NCBI GenBank assembly: GCA_947561585.1
Contig: CANNZV010002504.1
Coordinates: 1 to 64,000 of the forward strand
Direction of reading: 5' to 3'
Length of the DNA: 64,000 nucleotides
Origin: Caprella mutica
Lineage: Eukaryota > Arthropoda > Malacostraca > Amphipoda > Caprellidae
In this document: in pieces, positions 1 to 12,726 of the stretch
How the letters are laid out: the number at the start of each line of letters is the position of its first letter
Position numbering within the stretch: position 1 is the stretch's first letter
The notes under the pieces: model-generated
Told to the model about the DNA's origin: nothing
Databases searched by the model: none
Seen by the model: the letters and a program-made list of their open reading frames with translations, nothing else
Position numbers and translations under genes: made by a program

Positions 1-1455
1 CTATACTATCTACTATAGTATAGTATAGTATAGTTATCTACAGTACTATAGTAGATAGTATAGTTATCTATTGTACTATAGTAGATAGTATAGTATAGTT
101 ATCTATAGTACTATAGTAGATAGTATACTATAGTTATCTATAGTACTATAGTTGATAGTATAGTTATTTATTTTACTATAGTAGATAGTATAGTATATTT
201 ATCTACAGTACTATAGTAGATAGTATAGTTATCTATTGTAATATAGTAGATAATATAGTTATCTATTGTACTATAGTAGATAGTATAGTATAGTTATCTA
301 CAGTACTATAGTAGATAGTATAGTTATCTACAGTACTATAGTAGATAGTATAGTATAGTTATCTACAGTACTATAGTAGATAATATAGTATAGTTATCTA
401 TAGTACTATAGTAGATATTATAGTATAGTTATCTACAGTACTATATAGTAGATAGTATAGTATAGTTATCTATAGTACTATAGTAGATAGTATAGTATAG
501 TTATCTATTGTACTATAGTTGATAGTATAGTTATCTATTGTACTATAGTAGATAGTATTGTATAGTTATCTACAGTACTATAGTATATAGTATAGTATAG
601 TTATCTATAGTACTATAGTAGATAGTATAGTATAGTTATCCACAGTACTATAGTAGATAGTATAGTATAGTTATCTACAGTACTATAGTTGAAAGTATAG
701 TATTGTTATCTACAGTACTATAGTAGATAGTATAGTATAGTTATCTACAGTACTATAGTATAGTTATCTACAGTACTATAGTAGATAGTATAGTATAGTT
801 ATCTACAGTACTATAGTAGATAGTATAGTTATCTATTGTACTATAGTAGATAGGATAGTTATCTATTGTACTATAGTAGATAGTATAGTATAGTTATCTA
901 CAATACTATAGTAGATATTATAGTTATCTATAGTACTATAGTAGATAGTATAGTATAGTAATCTCTTGTACTTTAGTAGATAGTATAGTTATCTATTTTA
1001 CTATAGTAGATAGTATAGTATAGTTATCTACAGTACTATAGTAGATAGTATAGTTATCTATTGTACTATAGTAGATAGTATAGTTATCTATTGTACTATA
1101 GTAGATAGTATAGTATAGTTATCTATTGTACTATAGTAGATAGTATAGTATAGTTATCTATTGTACTATACTATCTACTATACTATCTATTGTACTATAG
1201 TAGATAGTATAGTATAGTTATCTACAGTACTATAGTAGATAGTATAGTTATCTACAGTACTATAGTAGATAGTATAGTATAGTTATCTACAGTACTATAG
1301 TAGATAGTATAGTATAGTTATCCATAGAACTATAGTAGATAGTATAGTATAGTTATCTATGGTACTATAGTAGATAGTATAGTATAGTTATCTATAGTAC
1401 TATAGTAGATAGTATAGTATAGTTATCTACAGTACTATAGTAGATAGTATAGTTA
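1..1455. repeat. Satellite array of about 36-41 bp units
   Basis: The motif TAGTTATCTACAGTACTATA followed by GTAGATAGTATAG recurs with small substitutions and occasional loss or gain of a TAGTA step, so the unit length drifts between about 31 and 41 bp. The unit is rich in palindromes (CTATAGTACTATAG, TATCTAC/GTAGATA), so single strands could fold back. The array begins before the window. No coding potential is seen. Confidence 0.95.
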
Positions 1456-1508
1456 TATATATCCTAAGTCTAATAACTATACTATAGCAGAACTCCTCTA
1501 AAGTGGGT

Positions 1509-1694
1509 ATATCTATAGTGAATGTAAAATCCTGAGTAAGAGAATTACCTAAAATAGTGAACAAATTTCCTTTAGTCTACCATGAAGGGCAATCAGATTT
1601 TATAAACTGATTGCCCTTTTATAGCAGACTAAAGTAAATTTGTTTACTATACTGGGTAATTATCGTACTCAGGACTTTCTATATTCACTATAGT
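1509..1694. repeat. Long imperfect inverted repeat (hairpin or MITE) at the satellite edge
   Basis: The left arm (ATCTATAGTGAAT, CCTGAGTA, TTTAGTCT, GGGCAATCAG) is mirrored by the right arm (CTGATTGCCC, AGACTAAA, TACTCAGGA, ATTCACTATAG) around a 10-base AT loop near 1600. The innermost stem GGGCAATCAG/CTGATTGCCC is perfect. It has the shape of a small non-autonomous foldback or MITE. No clear target-site duplication was found because the left flank is low-complexity satellite. Confidence 0.75.
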
Positions 1695-1699
1695 TCACT

Positions 1700-2339
1700 A
1701 TATAGTCTTACAGTTACAGCAATAATAATATACCAAAATATCGTAATATATATTCCAATTTATCAAAATATTTCCCAAACTATCCTCACATATTAAAATA
1801 TAATTATATTGCATATCATGCACTTATTAAGTATAAAATACATGTAACATCATTAGTGACATCAATGTAAACAATTAAGGTACGAGGGAGACCTCTTCAG
1901 TTGCCAAATAAAACTCTGATTTCTTTTTACCTGTTCTTATGTTAACTCTGTTATATCTCTACCATTTAAGAGACTTTATAATAATAGAGACTTGTGAAGA
2001 GTAGAAGGCACACAATAGGATACATAGTTTAGTAGTAATATTATAAAGAGGTTATTCTATGTTATTCACTTTATAATTTAAATATTTAAGATTGCCTGAA
2101 GGTGAATTATTACTTTTATTCATCACTGTATTAATATAATTGAAAAGATTTATAATTAACTGAAGTATTTTCATTCATGGTATTTAGATGTTAAAAAAGA
2201 GTCAGTGTTTTTATAATGCCTAAAGAAAAAAATATCGTAAAATGGAATAATTTTAAAATACACTATTTCTAGTCAAATAGTAGAACTGAAGTTCTCCTCC
2301 ACGGCATCAAATTTGCAGGGAAGTGTCCAGTTCGATGAG
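1700..2339. other. AT-rich intergenic DNA, no gene seen
   Basis: Unique-looking AT-rich sequence between two arrays. No open frame, splice-framed exon or RNA-like fold that I can support. Confidence 0.6.
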
Positions 2340-4041
2340 TCTTTTATATAATCTTTTATTTTATTTTATAATTTTATTCTATTCTTCTATATTATTTTTT
2401 TTATTTTATTCCTTCATTTTATTCTATAATTTTATATTACTCTTTTATTTTATTCTTTCATTTCAATTTATTTTATTATTTTCTATTATTCTTTTATTTT
2501 AGTTTCTAATTCAGTCTTTTATATCCGTCTTTTATTTCAGTCTTATATTTCAGTTTTTAATTTCAGTCTTTTATTTCAGTCTTTTATATCTGTCTTTTAT
2601 TTCAGTCTTTTATTTCAGTCTTTTATTTCAGTCTTTTATTTCAGTCTTTTATATCTGTCTTTCATTTCAGTCTTTTATTTCTGTCTTTTTATTTCAGTCT
2701 TTTATTTCAGTCTTTTATTTCTGTCTTTTATTTCAGTCTTTTATTTCAGTCTTTTATTTCAGTCTTTTATTTCAGTCTTTTATTTCAGTCTTTTATATCT
2801 GTCTTTTATTTCAGTCTTTTATTTCAGTCTTTTATTTCAGTCTTTTATTTCAGTCTTTTATTTCAGTCTTTTATTTCAGTCTTTTATATCTGTCTTTTAT
2901 TTCAGTCTTTTACATCTGTCTTTTATTTCAGTCTTTTATTTCTGTCTTTTATTTCAGTCTTTTATATCCGTCTTTTATTTCAGTCTTTTATATCCGTCTT
3001 TTATTTCAGTCTTTTATATCCGTCTTTTATTTCAGTCTTTTATTTCAGTCTTTTATTTCAGTCTTTTATTTCAGTCTTTTATAACTGTCTTTCATTTCAG
3101 TCTTTTATTTCTGTCTTTTTATTTCAGTCTTTTATTTCAGTCTTTTATTTCAGTCTTTTATTTCTGTCTTTTTATTTCAGTCTTTTATTTCAGTCTTTTA
3201 TATCCGTCTTTTATTTCAGTCTTTTATATCCGTCTTTTATTTCAGTCTTTTATATCCGTCTTTTATTTCAGTCTTTTATATCTGTCTTTTATTTCAGTTT
3301 TTTATTTCAGTCTTTTATATCCGTCTTTTATTTCAGTCTTTTATATCTGTCTTTTATATCCGTCTTTTATTTCAGTCTTTTATATCCGTCTTTTATTTCA
3401 GTCTTTTATATCTGTCTTTTATTTCAGTCTTTTATTTCAGTCTTTTATATCCGTCTTTTATTTCAGTCTTTTATATCTGTCTTTTATTTCAGTCTTTTAT
3501 TTCAGTCTTTTATATCCGTCTTTTATTTCAGTCTTTTATATCCGTCTTTTATTTCAGTCTTTTATTTCTGTCTTTTTATTTCAGTCTTTTATTTCAGTCT
3601 TTTATTTCTGTCTATTTATTTCAGTCTTTTATTTCAGTCTTTTATTTCAGTCTTTTATATCCGTCTTTTATTTCAGTCTTTTATATCCGTCTTTTATTTC
3701 AGTCTTTTATATCCGTCTTTTATTTCAGTCTTTTATATCTGTCTTTTATTTCAGTCTTTTATTTCAGTCTTTTATATCCGTCTTTTATTTCAGTCTTTTA
3801 TATCTGTCTTTTATTTCAGTCTTTTATTTCAGTCTTTTATATCCGTCTTTTATTTCAGTCTTTTATATCCGTCTTTTATTTCAGTCTTTTATTTCTGTCT
3901 TTTTATTTCAGTCTTTTATTTCAGTCTTTTATATCCGTCTTTTATTTCAGTCTTTTATATCCGTCTTTTATTTCAGTCTTTTATATCCGTCTTTTATTTC
4001 AGTCTTTTATATCCGTCTTTTATTTCAGTCTTTTATTTCAG
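2340..4041. repeat. 13-bp minisatellite (TCTTTTATTTCAG)
   Basis: Well over 100 copies of a 13-bp unit TCTTTTATTTCAG, with a recurrent variant TCTTTTATATCCG or TCTTTTATATCTG alternating in blocks. The first about 150 bp are degenerate (TTTTATTTTATTC) and the array becomes clean from about 2505. Each unit looks like a polypyrimidine-AG splice acceptor on the + strand, which could mislead gene predictors. Confidence 0.95.
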
Positions 4042-4140
4042 TGTGCATGGAATAATGAAAGAATGTCGAGATTTCTTGAGTGGAGGAAATAGGAAAGAGT
4101 TCATAAATCACACCGAATGAACTGGAGATTGGAAAGAAAC

Positions 4141-4260
4141 ACCTTCATACCTACCAAAGGAAGTGTGGATACCTTCATACCTACCAAAGGAGGTGTGGAT
4201 ACCTTCATACCTACCAAAGGAAGTGTGGATACCTTCATACCTACCAAAGGAAGTTGTAGA
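4141..4260. repeat. Four copies of a 30-bp repeat
   Basis: The unit ACCTTCATACCTACCAAAGG AAGTGTGGAT is repeated four times in exact 30-base register, the last with a diverged end. It shares the words CCTACC/GGTAGG with the next array. Confidence 0.95.
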
Positions 4261-4604
4261 TTCCTCTACACCTACTAACACCATCTTACCTACCTTAATT
4301 TGGTAGGTGTTTGTCTTATTTTAGACTATACTAATACAATATTTATCTTGTTTCAAATCAGTATGATTAAGAATAGTTTATACTCTAAAGAGAGTCTTAG
4401 TGATTTTGCTTAATGAATCGGAACTCTGTTATGTAACTGCTTTGTTTTAATTATCTGTTTTTCTATTTTAAAACAAAACATTTGAAGATAAACTGTTTCT
4501 AACTTTTACAGTAAATATGAAATTGTGAATCTAACTAAACTATTCAACATAAAGTACCTAACTTTTCAAACGGTACCAACCATCTTGGTAGGTATGGGCG
4601 GTAG

Positions 4605-5210
4605 TTTGCTTTCGGTAGGTATTCACACCATCCTTTCACGGTACGTATCAATGTTTTCTTTCGGTAGGTATTCACACCATCCTTTCACGGTAGGTATCAA
4701 TGTTTTCTTTCGGTAGGTATTCACACCATCCATTTGCGGTAGGTATCAATGTTTTCTTTCGGTAGGTATTCACACCATCCATTTGCGGTAGGTATCAATG
4801 TTTTCTTTCGGTAGGTATTCACACCATCCATTCACAGTAGGAATCAATGTTTTCTTTCAGTAGGTATTCACACCATCCATTTGCGGTAGGTATCAATGTT
4901 TTCTTTCGGTAGGTATTCACACCATCGTTTCACTGTAGGTATCAATGTTTTCTTTCGGTAAGTATTCACACCATCCATTTGCGGTAGGTATCAATGTTTT
5001 CTTTCGGTAGGTATTCACACCATCCATTTGCGGTAGGTATCAATGTTTTCTTTCGGTAGGTATTCACACCATCCATTCACAGTAGGTATCAATGTTTTCT
5101 TTCGGTAGGTATTCACACCATCCATTTGCGGTAGGTATCAATGTTTTCTTTCGGTAGGTTTTCACACCATCCATTCACAGTAGGTATCAATGTTTTCTTT
5201 CGGTAGGTAC
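4605..5210. repeat. 49-bp minisatellite
   Basis: About twelve copies of a 49-bp unit (TTTCGGTAGGTATTCACACC, ATCCATTTGCGGTAGGTATC, AATGTTTTC) with variants of ATCCATTTGC (ATCCTTTCAC, ATCCATTCAC). A short open frame at 4525-4716 is a by-product of the repeat and is not a gene. Confidence 0.93.
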
Positions 5211-5215
5211 ACACT

Positions 5216-5744
5216 ACGTACCAACAATTTGAGTGGAGGGTAAACACGAACTATTTTCCCTGTCGAAAGTCACTCTATAAATTTCTCTTTCACTCAAACT
5301 GTGGGTATTCGAACAAACAAAATATTTGAAGTTGTGAACGAAACTCGAATGAATGATGAAACGGGTATTTATTTATTCTATTGGATTCATTTATTGATGA
5401 AAGATATGATGCTCATACGTATTTTTAAATAATAATGAATTTTTATCTGTATTTAATCTGTGTCATATTATTGTAACCTTTCCCTACAGTTATTCATTAT
5501 TTAGGCATAAGACAGAAAAGGTAAATAAACAGTCTAACAGATGTTGCTGTTTATTAAATGCTTTAGATATGTGTATCTTTGATTACAATCTGTAGGTACT
5601 ATTATATTGCAAAGCAATTACACAGATCTAATCGACAGACAGAAATAGAGAACAAACTTAGTCGATCTATATTTAAATTAAGTGATTTGTTGGACTCTAA
5701 ATTACGAATTAAACTGAAATAACTAATTGGAAATCTATAAGATT
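5216..5744. other. AT-rich intergenic DNA, no gene seen
   Basis: No supported gene or repeat. Contains scattered AT-rich words and no long open frame. Confidence 0.5.
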
Positions 5745-6010
5745 GATGTACAGGAAAATCCTGCTTTTATTACAAAATCACGACTCACAATTGTAACATC
5801 TGGTGATAGGAGCAAGACATGACTTGAAGTTATATATAATAGTAACTCCTCAAATATTTCATTTTCTATGAGCTAGACTAAAAGAAAATGGTTTTGAGGG
5901 TTCGACTTAGCGTATATTGCATAACTTTTTAGCCGAATCAACTGATGAAGCTCTGTGATGAAAGTTCAAAGTAGCAAATGAATTAAAAGTATTAAAAGAT
6001 AATTATAGCG
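5745..6010 (+). mobile_element. Diverged fragment of the pogo-like repeat family
   Basis: Shares a colinear word order with the elements at 23031-23778 and 34345-34690: CTTTTATTACAAAATCACGA, then AGTAACTCCT, TCATTTTCTATGAG, AAAGAAAAT, TGTGATGAAAGTTCAAAGTA. Its left edge ACAGGAAAATCCTGCTTTTA is a decayed version of the family terminus. Non-coding. Confidence 0.65.
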
Positions 6011-6067
6011 TAAGGGGCAGTATAAATAAATAATTTAAAAAAATTCAAATTAAAATAATAATTAAAT

Positions 6068-6340
6068 TAGTTCTCAACTACAGCGCCATCTTGTGGTGAA
6101 CATCTTAGGTACCACAAATGAAGGAGCGCATGCGCACGATATCACTATATTTGAACTGTTTATTTGTATATTATTATTCACATTCCAGTTTTTTATTCCA
6201 GTTTATATTATATTTAATGGTTAATTTTAATCAATGACTTATAATGTAAATAGAGGTTCAAGTACAAATTATTGTTTAAAAATTCATTATTAAAAATTCA
6301 TAAAAATTCATTATGTACATTCCTGCCGATGCTGTGAACA
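6068..6340 (+). repeat. Dispersed repeat, copy 1 of 3
   Basis: The block TTCTCAACTACAGCGCCATC to about 6340 (ATTCCTGCCGATG) resembles 53715-53990 and 40360-40592. Shared words include CAGCGCCATCT, GAACAT, ACCACAAATGA, GCATG and ATTCCTGCC. No coding potential. Family not recognised. Confidence 0.7.
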
Positions 6341-6479
6341 TGCAAGTTAGATGCATATAATAATATACAATTTTTACTTGTTGTTCATTGTTTTTCAGGG
6401 GAATATATTTTCATAGGTATGTTACTAATTACTAATAATATTTAAAAAATGTCAATATTTAAAATAAGTTTACCGTCCC

Positions 6480-6800
6480 TGTAACTCTCTCAGTTTAAAT
6501 ATTTTGATACTTTGATTTATTTAATTATTGTGTCACATTGAAGAAACTGTAATTCTATGCTCTGTGAAATATGTTTGGTAGTAAGGTAAGTTCCGAGTTA
6601 TTGGATGATTTAACATTTTCGGATAGGTAAGAAAAAATGTATGTAATAATTATTATATATCTTCCATTTAGAAGGTATCCATGATTTCATCATCTGATTG
6701 TGGCAATATACGGTGAGTTGAGCCCTCAATACCATTTTCTTTTACTGTAACTCATAGAAAATGAATTGTTTAAGGAGTAACAATTATATAATAACTTAGA
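6480..6800. mobile_element. Diverged pogo-like/MITE fragments
   Basis: TTGTGTCACATTGAAGAAAC, TCTGTGAAATATGTTTGGTA and the nested start TAAGGTAAGTTCCGAGTTAT match the interior of 23031-23778. Then CCATTTTCTTTTACTGTAAC TCATAGAAAATGA at 6731 is in the opposite orientation to the same words at 5860. The fragments at 5.75-6.8 kb are therefore remnants of an inverted pair. Confidence 0.55.
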
Positions 6801-7057
6801 TTCATGTCTTTCAATTAATACAGCTTTTGTAAAAATGAATTATTGTATGTATTAAACAAAACTGAATTGTTTTAAAATCTAATAGCTCCCTAATTTATAA
6901 TAACATAGAGAAATTGAACTTTGTGATTATTTGTGTGATAATTTTTATTTAAAATGAAGCCCAGACGCATTGGTTAAGAACTGTCAGCTAGTGGCTGAAT
7001 GGATAGTTTCCTAACAGGTGAATTGGCACAGGCTGATATGGCGACATGAACATTAAG

Positions 7058-7292
7058 TGGCCACCAAAATCACCTGATCTTACACCTGGTGATTTCTATC
7101 TGTGGGATTCATCAAAGTAAAGTATATCATACTAAACACAGGGATAGCAATGAAGTGAAGAACAGAATCCGTCAATCATTTGCAGAAGTAATCTCTGAAA
7201 TGTTGAATAACTCTATGGTTTCATTCCAAACCTGTCTAAATTTAATCATTCAAGACAATGTCCGCCAAACTGGAATATATTCAGTGGAATAA
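7058..7292 (+). pseudogene. Relic of a mariner-like transposase C-terminus
   Basis: The + strand translates as WPPKSPDLTPGDFYLWG followed by VYHTKHRDSNEVKNRIRQSF. That is the signature around the third catalytic residue and the C-terminal helices of arthropod mariner-type DDE transposases (family form: W-P-x-S-P-D-L-x-P-x-D-F-x-L-W-G). No start codon, DNA-binding domain or first two catalytic residues are present upstream. The frame appears shifted a few codons after LWG, and the terminal reading ends at TAA 7290. It is a 5'-truncated dead copy. The exact subfamily cannot be told from 75 residues. Confidence 0.75.
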
Positions 7293-7914
7293 GAACCGAA
7301 ATAATAAAATTCTAAAGTCCTGAGACTGTTTTAAATACCAACTGAATTCAAGTCGAAAGGAAGTAATTAGAGTTCAAAATATGGTATGATTAAATGTATT
7401 TAAACTCTATTTAAGAAGGAACACAGAAGTGAAATTATGTCCAATAAATATTTCAATATTGGTATGAATAAAAAAACCTCTTGAATAAAAGTATGAATAA
7501 AAAACGTTGAGTTCAAATAACCTCTTGACATATAAACGCTATACTTTACTTGTTTACAGTACTAGCAATACAGAGCTAAATGATATCATTGGCATTAAGT
7601 GTTAGCAATAGGATTACTGCGTCAAAGGAGAGAAACTATTCTGCGGAGGTATTTAGTATATTCACTGACGCTATTTCGTTATGATGTAATATGCTTTAAG
7701 AACATCTATTTAATGTTGTGTCATTTAAGTAACTATATCTTATAATATAGTTTATTTATAATGTTTAATTTGTTCATAATTTATACCAAAATTAGTTCAT
7801 AATGTCTGTCTGTATTTAATGTAATTAGTTAATTATATATTCGATGTTATTCATGCAAAATAACTAAGCATCGATGAGTAATCCTAACACCTCTTAGGAT
7901 TAGCCTCCAAATTT

Positions 7915-8035
7915 AGACTAATGGAGTAACACTAATAGACTAATACTAATGGACTAATGCTAATAGACTAATACTAATAGACTAATACTAATAGACTAAA
8001 ACTAATAGACTAATGCTAATAGACTAACACTAAAT
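7915..8035. repeat. Short 14-bp tandem repeat (ACTAATACTAATAG)
   Basis: About eight copies of a 13-14 bp unit ACTAATACTAATAG with ATGC and AAAC variants. Surrounding sequence (7293-7914 and 8040-8755) is AT-rich with no supported gene. Confidence 0.85.
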
Positions 8036-8756
8036 CATCACTAAACATCTTAACGTTCTCTCTACATAATATTTATCACTGTGAGTCAAACTATCACTGA
8101 ATTCATTGCCCAAATAGTGTGTTACTCAGCCCAAATATTAATGTTACACCTATTAAATGAGGGCTTATAACCTAATATATTTTCCTTATCTTCAATATTT
8201 AGTAAATTAGTATAATTTATTATAAGTAATATTGGAAACTATTCATTAGATGTTGCTGTTGCTTCCTTTTAATATGTACAAATTTATCACAAAAATACTA
8301 TACAAAAAAGAGCAGGTCCTTGAAGGGATAGATTCTGATTATTGTAATATTCTAGAAATTAATTAACACAAGTACGTGGTTCATAGTGAGATTTAATAAT
8401 AACCGAAGTTAATTATTGAAATATAATTAGTTGACTTGAGTAGTTAAAAATAAATGAATAGGTTCAAATCTTTTCAATCACGATTGTTAACCATTGTCAA
8501 TTGCGATTAAAATTCTTATTTTATCGCAAGAGAAAAGCATAGTATGACTTTATCGTGCTTATTATGAATATAGTATTTCTATGTAGGATTATCGTTTAAT
8601 ACGCTGTATTGTTTTTAATAGAAATTCAACAATAAATAAACTGCCCAATAATACCCTATTTTAGGGTACCTAGACGGGCATTATATTATTGTAACCGTTA
8701 TAATATTTCTGTACAATTGTTTCTGAATAAATTATCATTTTATATTATTATTATTA

Positions 8757-8861
8757 ATTATCGGACACATTTTCGGTCATATAAGAAAAAAATATTGCTT
8801 TTTGTATTTTTTTCGTTTGATCGAAAATGTGGAATTGTCCGATAATTCGTTACTTACCCTA
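8757..8861. mobile_element. Short MITE of the GGGTAAGTT family, left end eroded
   Basis: AATTATCGGACACATTTTCG on the left is mirrored by CGAAAATGTG and TTGTCCGATAATT on the right, ending in CTTACCC-TA at 8861. It matches the family at 10480, 23381, 24501 and 61623 (GGGTAAGTT..ATTATCGG..CATTTTCGGACACGT). The expected outer GGGTAAGTT is not visible at the left end. Confidence 0.7.
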
Positions 8862-8924
8862 AGATGCAAATCACATTTACACCAATTGGTATCAGTATAA
8901 ATAATGTAGACTATTTGTCTTATA

Positions 8925-9090
8925 ATATACAGTCACTGTATGCAGGGTACTGTGCACAGTAACTGTACATATATACACTGTTATACAGTGACTATCTGCA
9001 GTCACTGTAGACAGTCACTGCATACAGTCACTGTATAGAGGGCACTGCATACAGTGACTGTAGAATGTAGATAGTCACTGTAGACTCAGA
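8925..9090. repeat. Cluster of CAGTCACTGTA palindromic words
   Basis: Direct and inverted copies of CAGTCACTGTA, ACAGTGACTAT and CACTGCATACAGTGACTGTA alternate over about 165 bp, giving overlapping potential hairpins. No open frame. Confidence 0.8.
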
Positions 9091-9690
9091 TTGTTTTAGC
9101 ATATAGAGAGAATGGCTATGAATAATGCATAGCAAATAAAGAATTCTAACTCCAATTTGTCTGCAGGAAATCTAAACATTTATTATTCAACTATTTGTAC
9201 AATAAATTTGAGAAAATAAAAAATAGAGTAATTGAATTTATAAATTAATAACACATAATTGTAAGCATATATAAATAAATAGCTGAATTTTTATATATAT
9301 ATATATATAATAAAAATATTTATTCTTGGTCAAATAACATGTTATTACAAACTATAATTAAATCAACAATTTCATTTTATCTTTCCATTAATATATATAA
9401 TGATTTAACACTGAATTTGATTTATTATTTATTTCATTTTAAAATCAGTACAAAAGGGATATATATAATATAGCATCTTCGCCATCTTCAATAGGGTTTT
9501 TATTAGTTCCAATGCAATATTGTCAAAGTATATATATACATACGTCTTCACCTTCTGAATATTAAACAGGAATATTCAATATCTAACTTTTATTCAAGGT
9601 TGAATAGATTGGTTCAGTTTTAGGATTTTGAAAGGAGTGAAAGTGACGCGAATGCATGAATATTGACACACTGATCAAATTATCTTGTTA
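9091..9690. other. AT-rich DNA with a (TA)n run, no gene seen
   Basis: Contains a TATATA dinucleotide run near 9291-9310 and generally very low GC. No gene supported. Confidence 0.55.
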
Positions 9691-9694
9691 GGTA

Positions 9695-10435
9695 TATTGT
9701 ATAGTGACTATAGTGGGTGTATGTTGTAAGATGGTATAGTGGGTGTATATTGTAAGATGGTATAGTGGGTGTTTATTGTATAGTGGCTATAGTGACTATA
9801 GTGGGTGTATATTGTAAGATGGTATAGTGGGTGTATATTGATTGTATAGTGACTATAGTGACTATAGTGGGTGTATATTGTAAGATGGTATAGTGGGTGT
9901 ATATTGTATAGTGGCTATAGTGACTATAGTGGGTGTATATTGTAAGATGGTATAGTGGGTGTATATTGTATAGTGGTATAGTCACTATAGTGGGTCTATA
10001 TTGTATAGTGGTATAGTCACTATAGTGGGTGTATATTGTATAGTGGTATAGTCACTATAGTGGGTGTATATTGTATAGTGACTATAGTGGGTGTATATTG
10101 TAAGATGGTATAGTGGGTGTATATTGTATAGTGGCTATAGTGACTATAGTGGGTGTATATTGTAAGATGGTATAGTGGGTGTATATTGTATAGTGGTATA
10201 GTCACTATAGCGGGTGTATATTGTATAGTGGTATAGTCACTATAGTGGGTGCATATTGTATAGTGGTATAGTCACTATAGTGGGTGTATATTGTATAGTG
10301 GTATAGTCACTATAGTGGGTGTATATTGTATTGTGGTATAGTCACTATAGTGGGTGTATATTGTATTGTGGTATAGTCACTATAGTGGGTGTATATTGTA
10401 TAGTGGTATAGTCACTATAGTGGGTGTATATTGGT
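9695..10435. repeat. About 36-bp minisatellite (TATAGTGGGTGTATATTGTA)
   Basis: Alternating modules TATAGTGGGTGTATATTGTA, TAGTGGTATAGTCAC, TAGTGACTATAGTGAC and AGATGG make units of about 36 bp, in two block types: AAGATGG-containing up to about 10190 and TAGTGGTATAGTCAC afterwards. The minus-strand open frames at 9773-9985 and 10020-10205 are translations of this array and are not genes. Confidence 0.93.
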
Positions 10436-10479
10436 GTAGAACTTAGTCTTCGTGATGACGAACTATTTATAGCTTGATA

Positions 10480-10944
10480 GGGTAAATTACGAATTATCGG
10501 TCGGTTTCACATCTTCGGACATGTACGATAAAAAGATACAATACAAATAAAATAATAATTAATCTATAGATTTTTCTTTTATGACCGAATATTTCTTTTG
10601 AGCAATTTGTAGATTTTGATTTGTTTTTAATTTTTCCTCCGTGTGTCTCTTTCTCTTCATTATTTTGTAATTTTTTTTGTTTATCATTTTTCTGTTTTTC
10701 ACACACTGCACTCATATGCTCTGAACTGTAACGTTAGATTTTATTCGTTCTATATCAATTTTTAGCTGCATCAGCCACTTTTATACAGAATTATATAGTA
10801 AAAATATTAGATTAGGTTTCCCTTGAAGATTTTTCTTAGCCGGGTTTCTTATTATTCAGATTGTTTTTTTAAATTTACACTATATGCAGATTATGAATAA
10901 AGATACAGCCGATGTGAAACCGACCGACAATTGGTAACTTACCC
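10480..10944. mobile_element. 465-bp TA-flanked MITE of the GGGTAAGTT family
   Basis: The left end GGGTAAATTACGAATTATCG with GTCGGTTTCACATC is mirrored at the right end by GATGTGAAACCGACCGAC and AACTTACCC, giving terminal inverted repeats of about 35 bp. Both ends abut TA (10478-10479 and 10945-10946), the Tc1/mariner-type duplication. It holds no transposase. A 73-residue minus-strand frame (10494-10715) reading rich Lys/Asn and an IIILFVLYLFIV stretch lies inside, but nothing supports it as a gene. Confidence 0.85.
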
Positions 10945-10946
10945 TA

Positions 10947-12725
10947 CGTCAAATAATTACAGTACTATTATAAATATATTATAAATACAAACCATAATAT
11001 TTTTGAATAAATGTGTACTAAAATATATATATTCTTTGAATTATGTTATAGCACATGGTTTAACATATTTATTTTTATTCTAGATACACAATCTGGCATG
11101 AAATCCCTTTACGGTTATTTCCCGTGTTAAACGAAATCTACGGTAAATACATCCAGTATTTGAGTAACTAAATAGTTGAAACAAATTGTTCTTTGGAAAA
11201 TAACTTCAATTTAAATCTACGGTAAATACAACCAGTATTTGAGTAACTAAATAGTTGAAACAAATTGTTCTTTGGAAAATAACTTCAATTTAAATCTACG
11301 GTAAATACAACCAGTATTTTAATTCCTAATTTGCGTCACCAATAAAATAATTAGTTGTCTTTATTGAATAAATATTGTTTTTAATTTAAAAAATTGCCGG
11401 AATATGAATTAAACCTGTTGAAAAGATTTATCTGTTAAAATCGATAGTAAATTCAACCTATATATAAGTTTGTAAATATTAATTTAACGTGTTAATGGTA
11501 AGTGAAAATATTTGTAACATTTCAAGTTAAAATCTACGGTGAATGCAACAAGTATTAAGTAACTTTTGGAAAATCTTTAATGTTGCCGAATTATATTTTT
11601 AAATTATATAAGTTTTTAATTTGAAACGATCAGATTACTAAATAGATTAACTGCTATCATCATCAAAAAGTAAGTATTATTCAATATAAAATTTTATGAC
11701 TAATAACACATTCATTTGTTTGATATATAAAGTATTTGAAATATTAAAAGAATACTTGACAATAATTTTTTTATGTATATGACAATTCTTTGTCAACTTA
11801 TTATATTTGGTAACATCTTCAGCCAGTAACAGTCAGTGCGATTGTGTGTGGAGGACAGACACGTGCACTCATCTCACCACAGCGTTCAAATCTCAACTGA
11901 AAGGATCTGTGAGAGATTTGAAGTGAAAATAATAACCACTGTGCCATCATGTTATTTTAATAGAAAAATTATTTAGCACATTCAGAAGTGCTTATTTATT
12001 TGAACTGCTTATACTATTTTTAAACCAACATTATATGTTTTCTCTTTGCAGATTGATGTATTCATTTACTTATCTATCATCTTTTTAAATATAATTTATA
12101 TTGAACGTTTTTAATTGGATTAACATATTTCAAAATAATTCTTAATATTTTCCTATTGCAGTTTTAATATATTTTAATATAAACTCCTAATTACTGGGTT
12201 CAATAAGTAACTCTATTTTTAATATTAATTACATTGATTATGCAGTAGTTATTTCTATGTTTATTCTTTGCGAACCAATTTCATGGTCCTCTCAATAAAT
12301 ATATTCTATTTTCTAAATTTCATTTTAAAAAGGAAAACTGTAGTCTATCACGAATGGCATCCATGAAATATCAATTACTACCAATCTAATAAAATTCATT
12401 ATATTCCCTGACCAACTACAATAAAATCATATTCACGGCAACCTTTCTCTACTAATTTCTCGATTTCTTTGCAAATTCTCTGATGCAAACCCTGTTAAAA
12501 ATCTGCAGTCATTATCCTTCTTAATCCAGTGACCGAAATAGTCAGTCACTAATTGGCCTGAATAGCACTAATCCATTTCAGAATGGAGTTAATTACAACC
12601 AAACAGCTGTGTGATCGTCTCTAATACCTCATTAGAAGGGATTCAACTCGCTTTGTAATCGAATTAAATTGCATGTACTGATGCAGATTATTTAGCGATG
12701 ATATGTTCGTCTCTAATCACTAAGC
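10947..12725. other. AT-rich intergenic DNA, no gene seen
   Basis: Apart from the 79-bp triplication, nothing is supported. A locally GC-richer patch at about 11810-11940 (CAGTCAGTGCGATTGTGTGT) has no open frame or splice pattern I can defend. Confidence 0.5.
11134..11320. repeat. 79-bp tandem repeat, two full copies and part of a third
   Basis: AAATCTACGGTAAATACA starts at 11134, 11213 and 11292. The first two copies continue through GAGTAACTAAATAGTTGAAA and GTTCTTTGGAAAATAACTTC nearly without change, and the third breaks off after CAGTATTT. Confidence 0.92.
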
Positions 12726-12726
12726 G

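Noticed and set aside
9773..10205. Tyr/His/Thr-rich minus-strand frames
   Set aside because: By-products of the 36-bp minisatellite.
10494..10715. 73-codon minus-strand frame with a hydrophobic segment in a MITE
   Set aside because: Inside a non-autonomous element, Lys/Asn rich from AT bias, no relatives in the other copies of the family.
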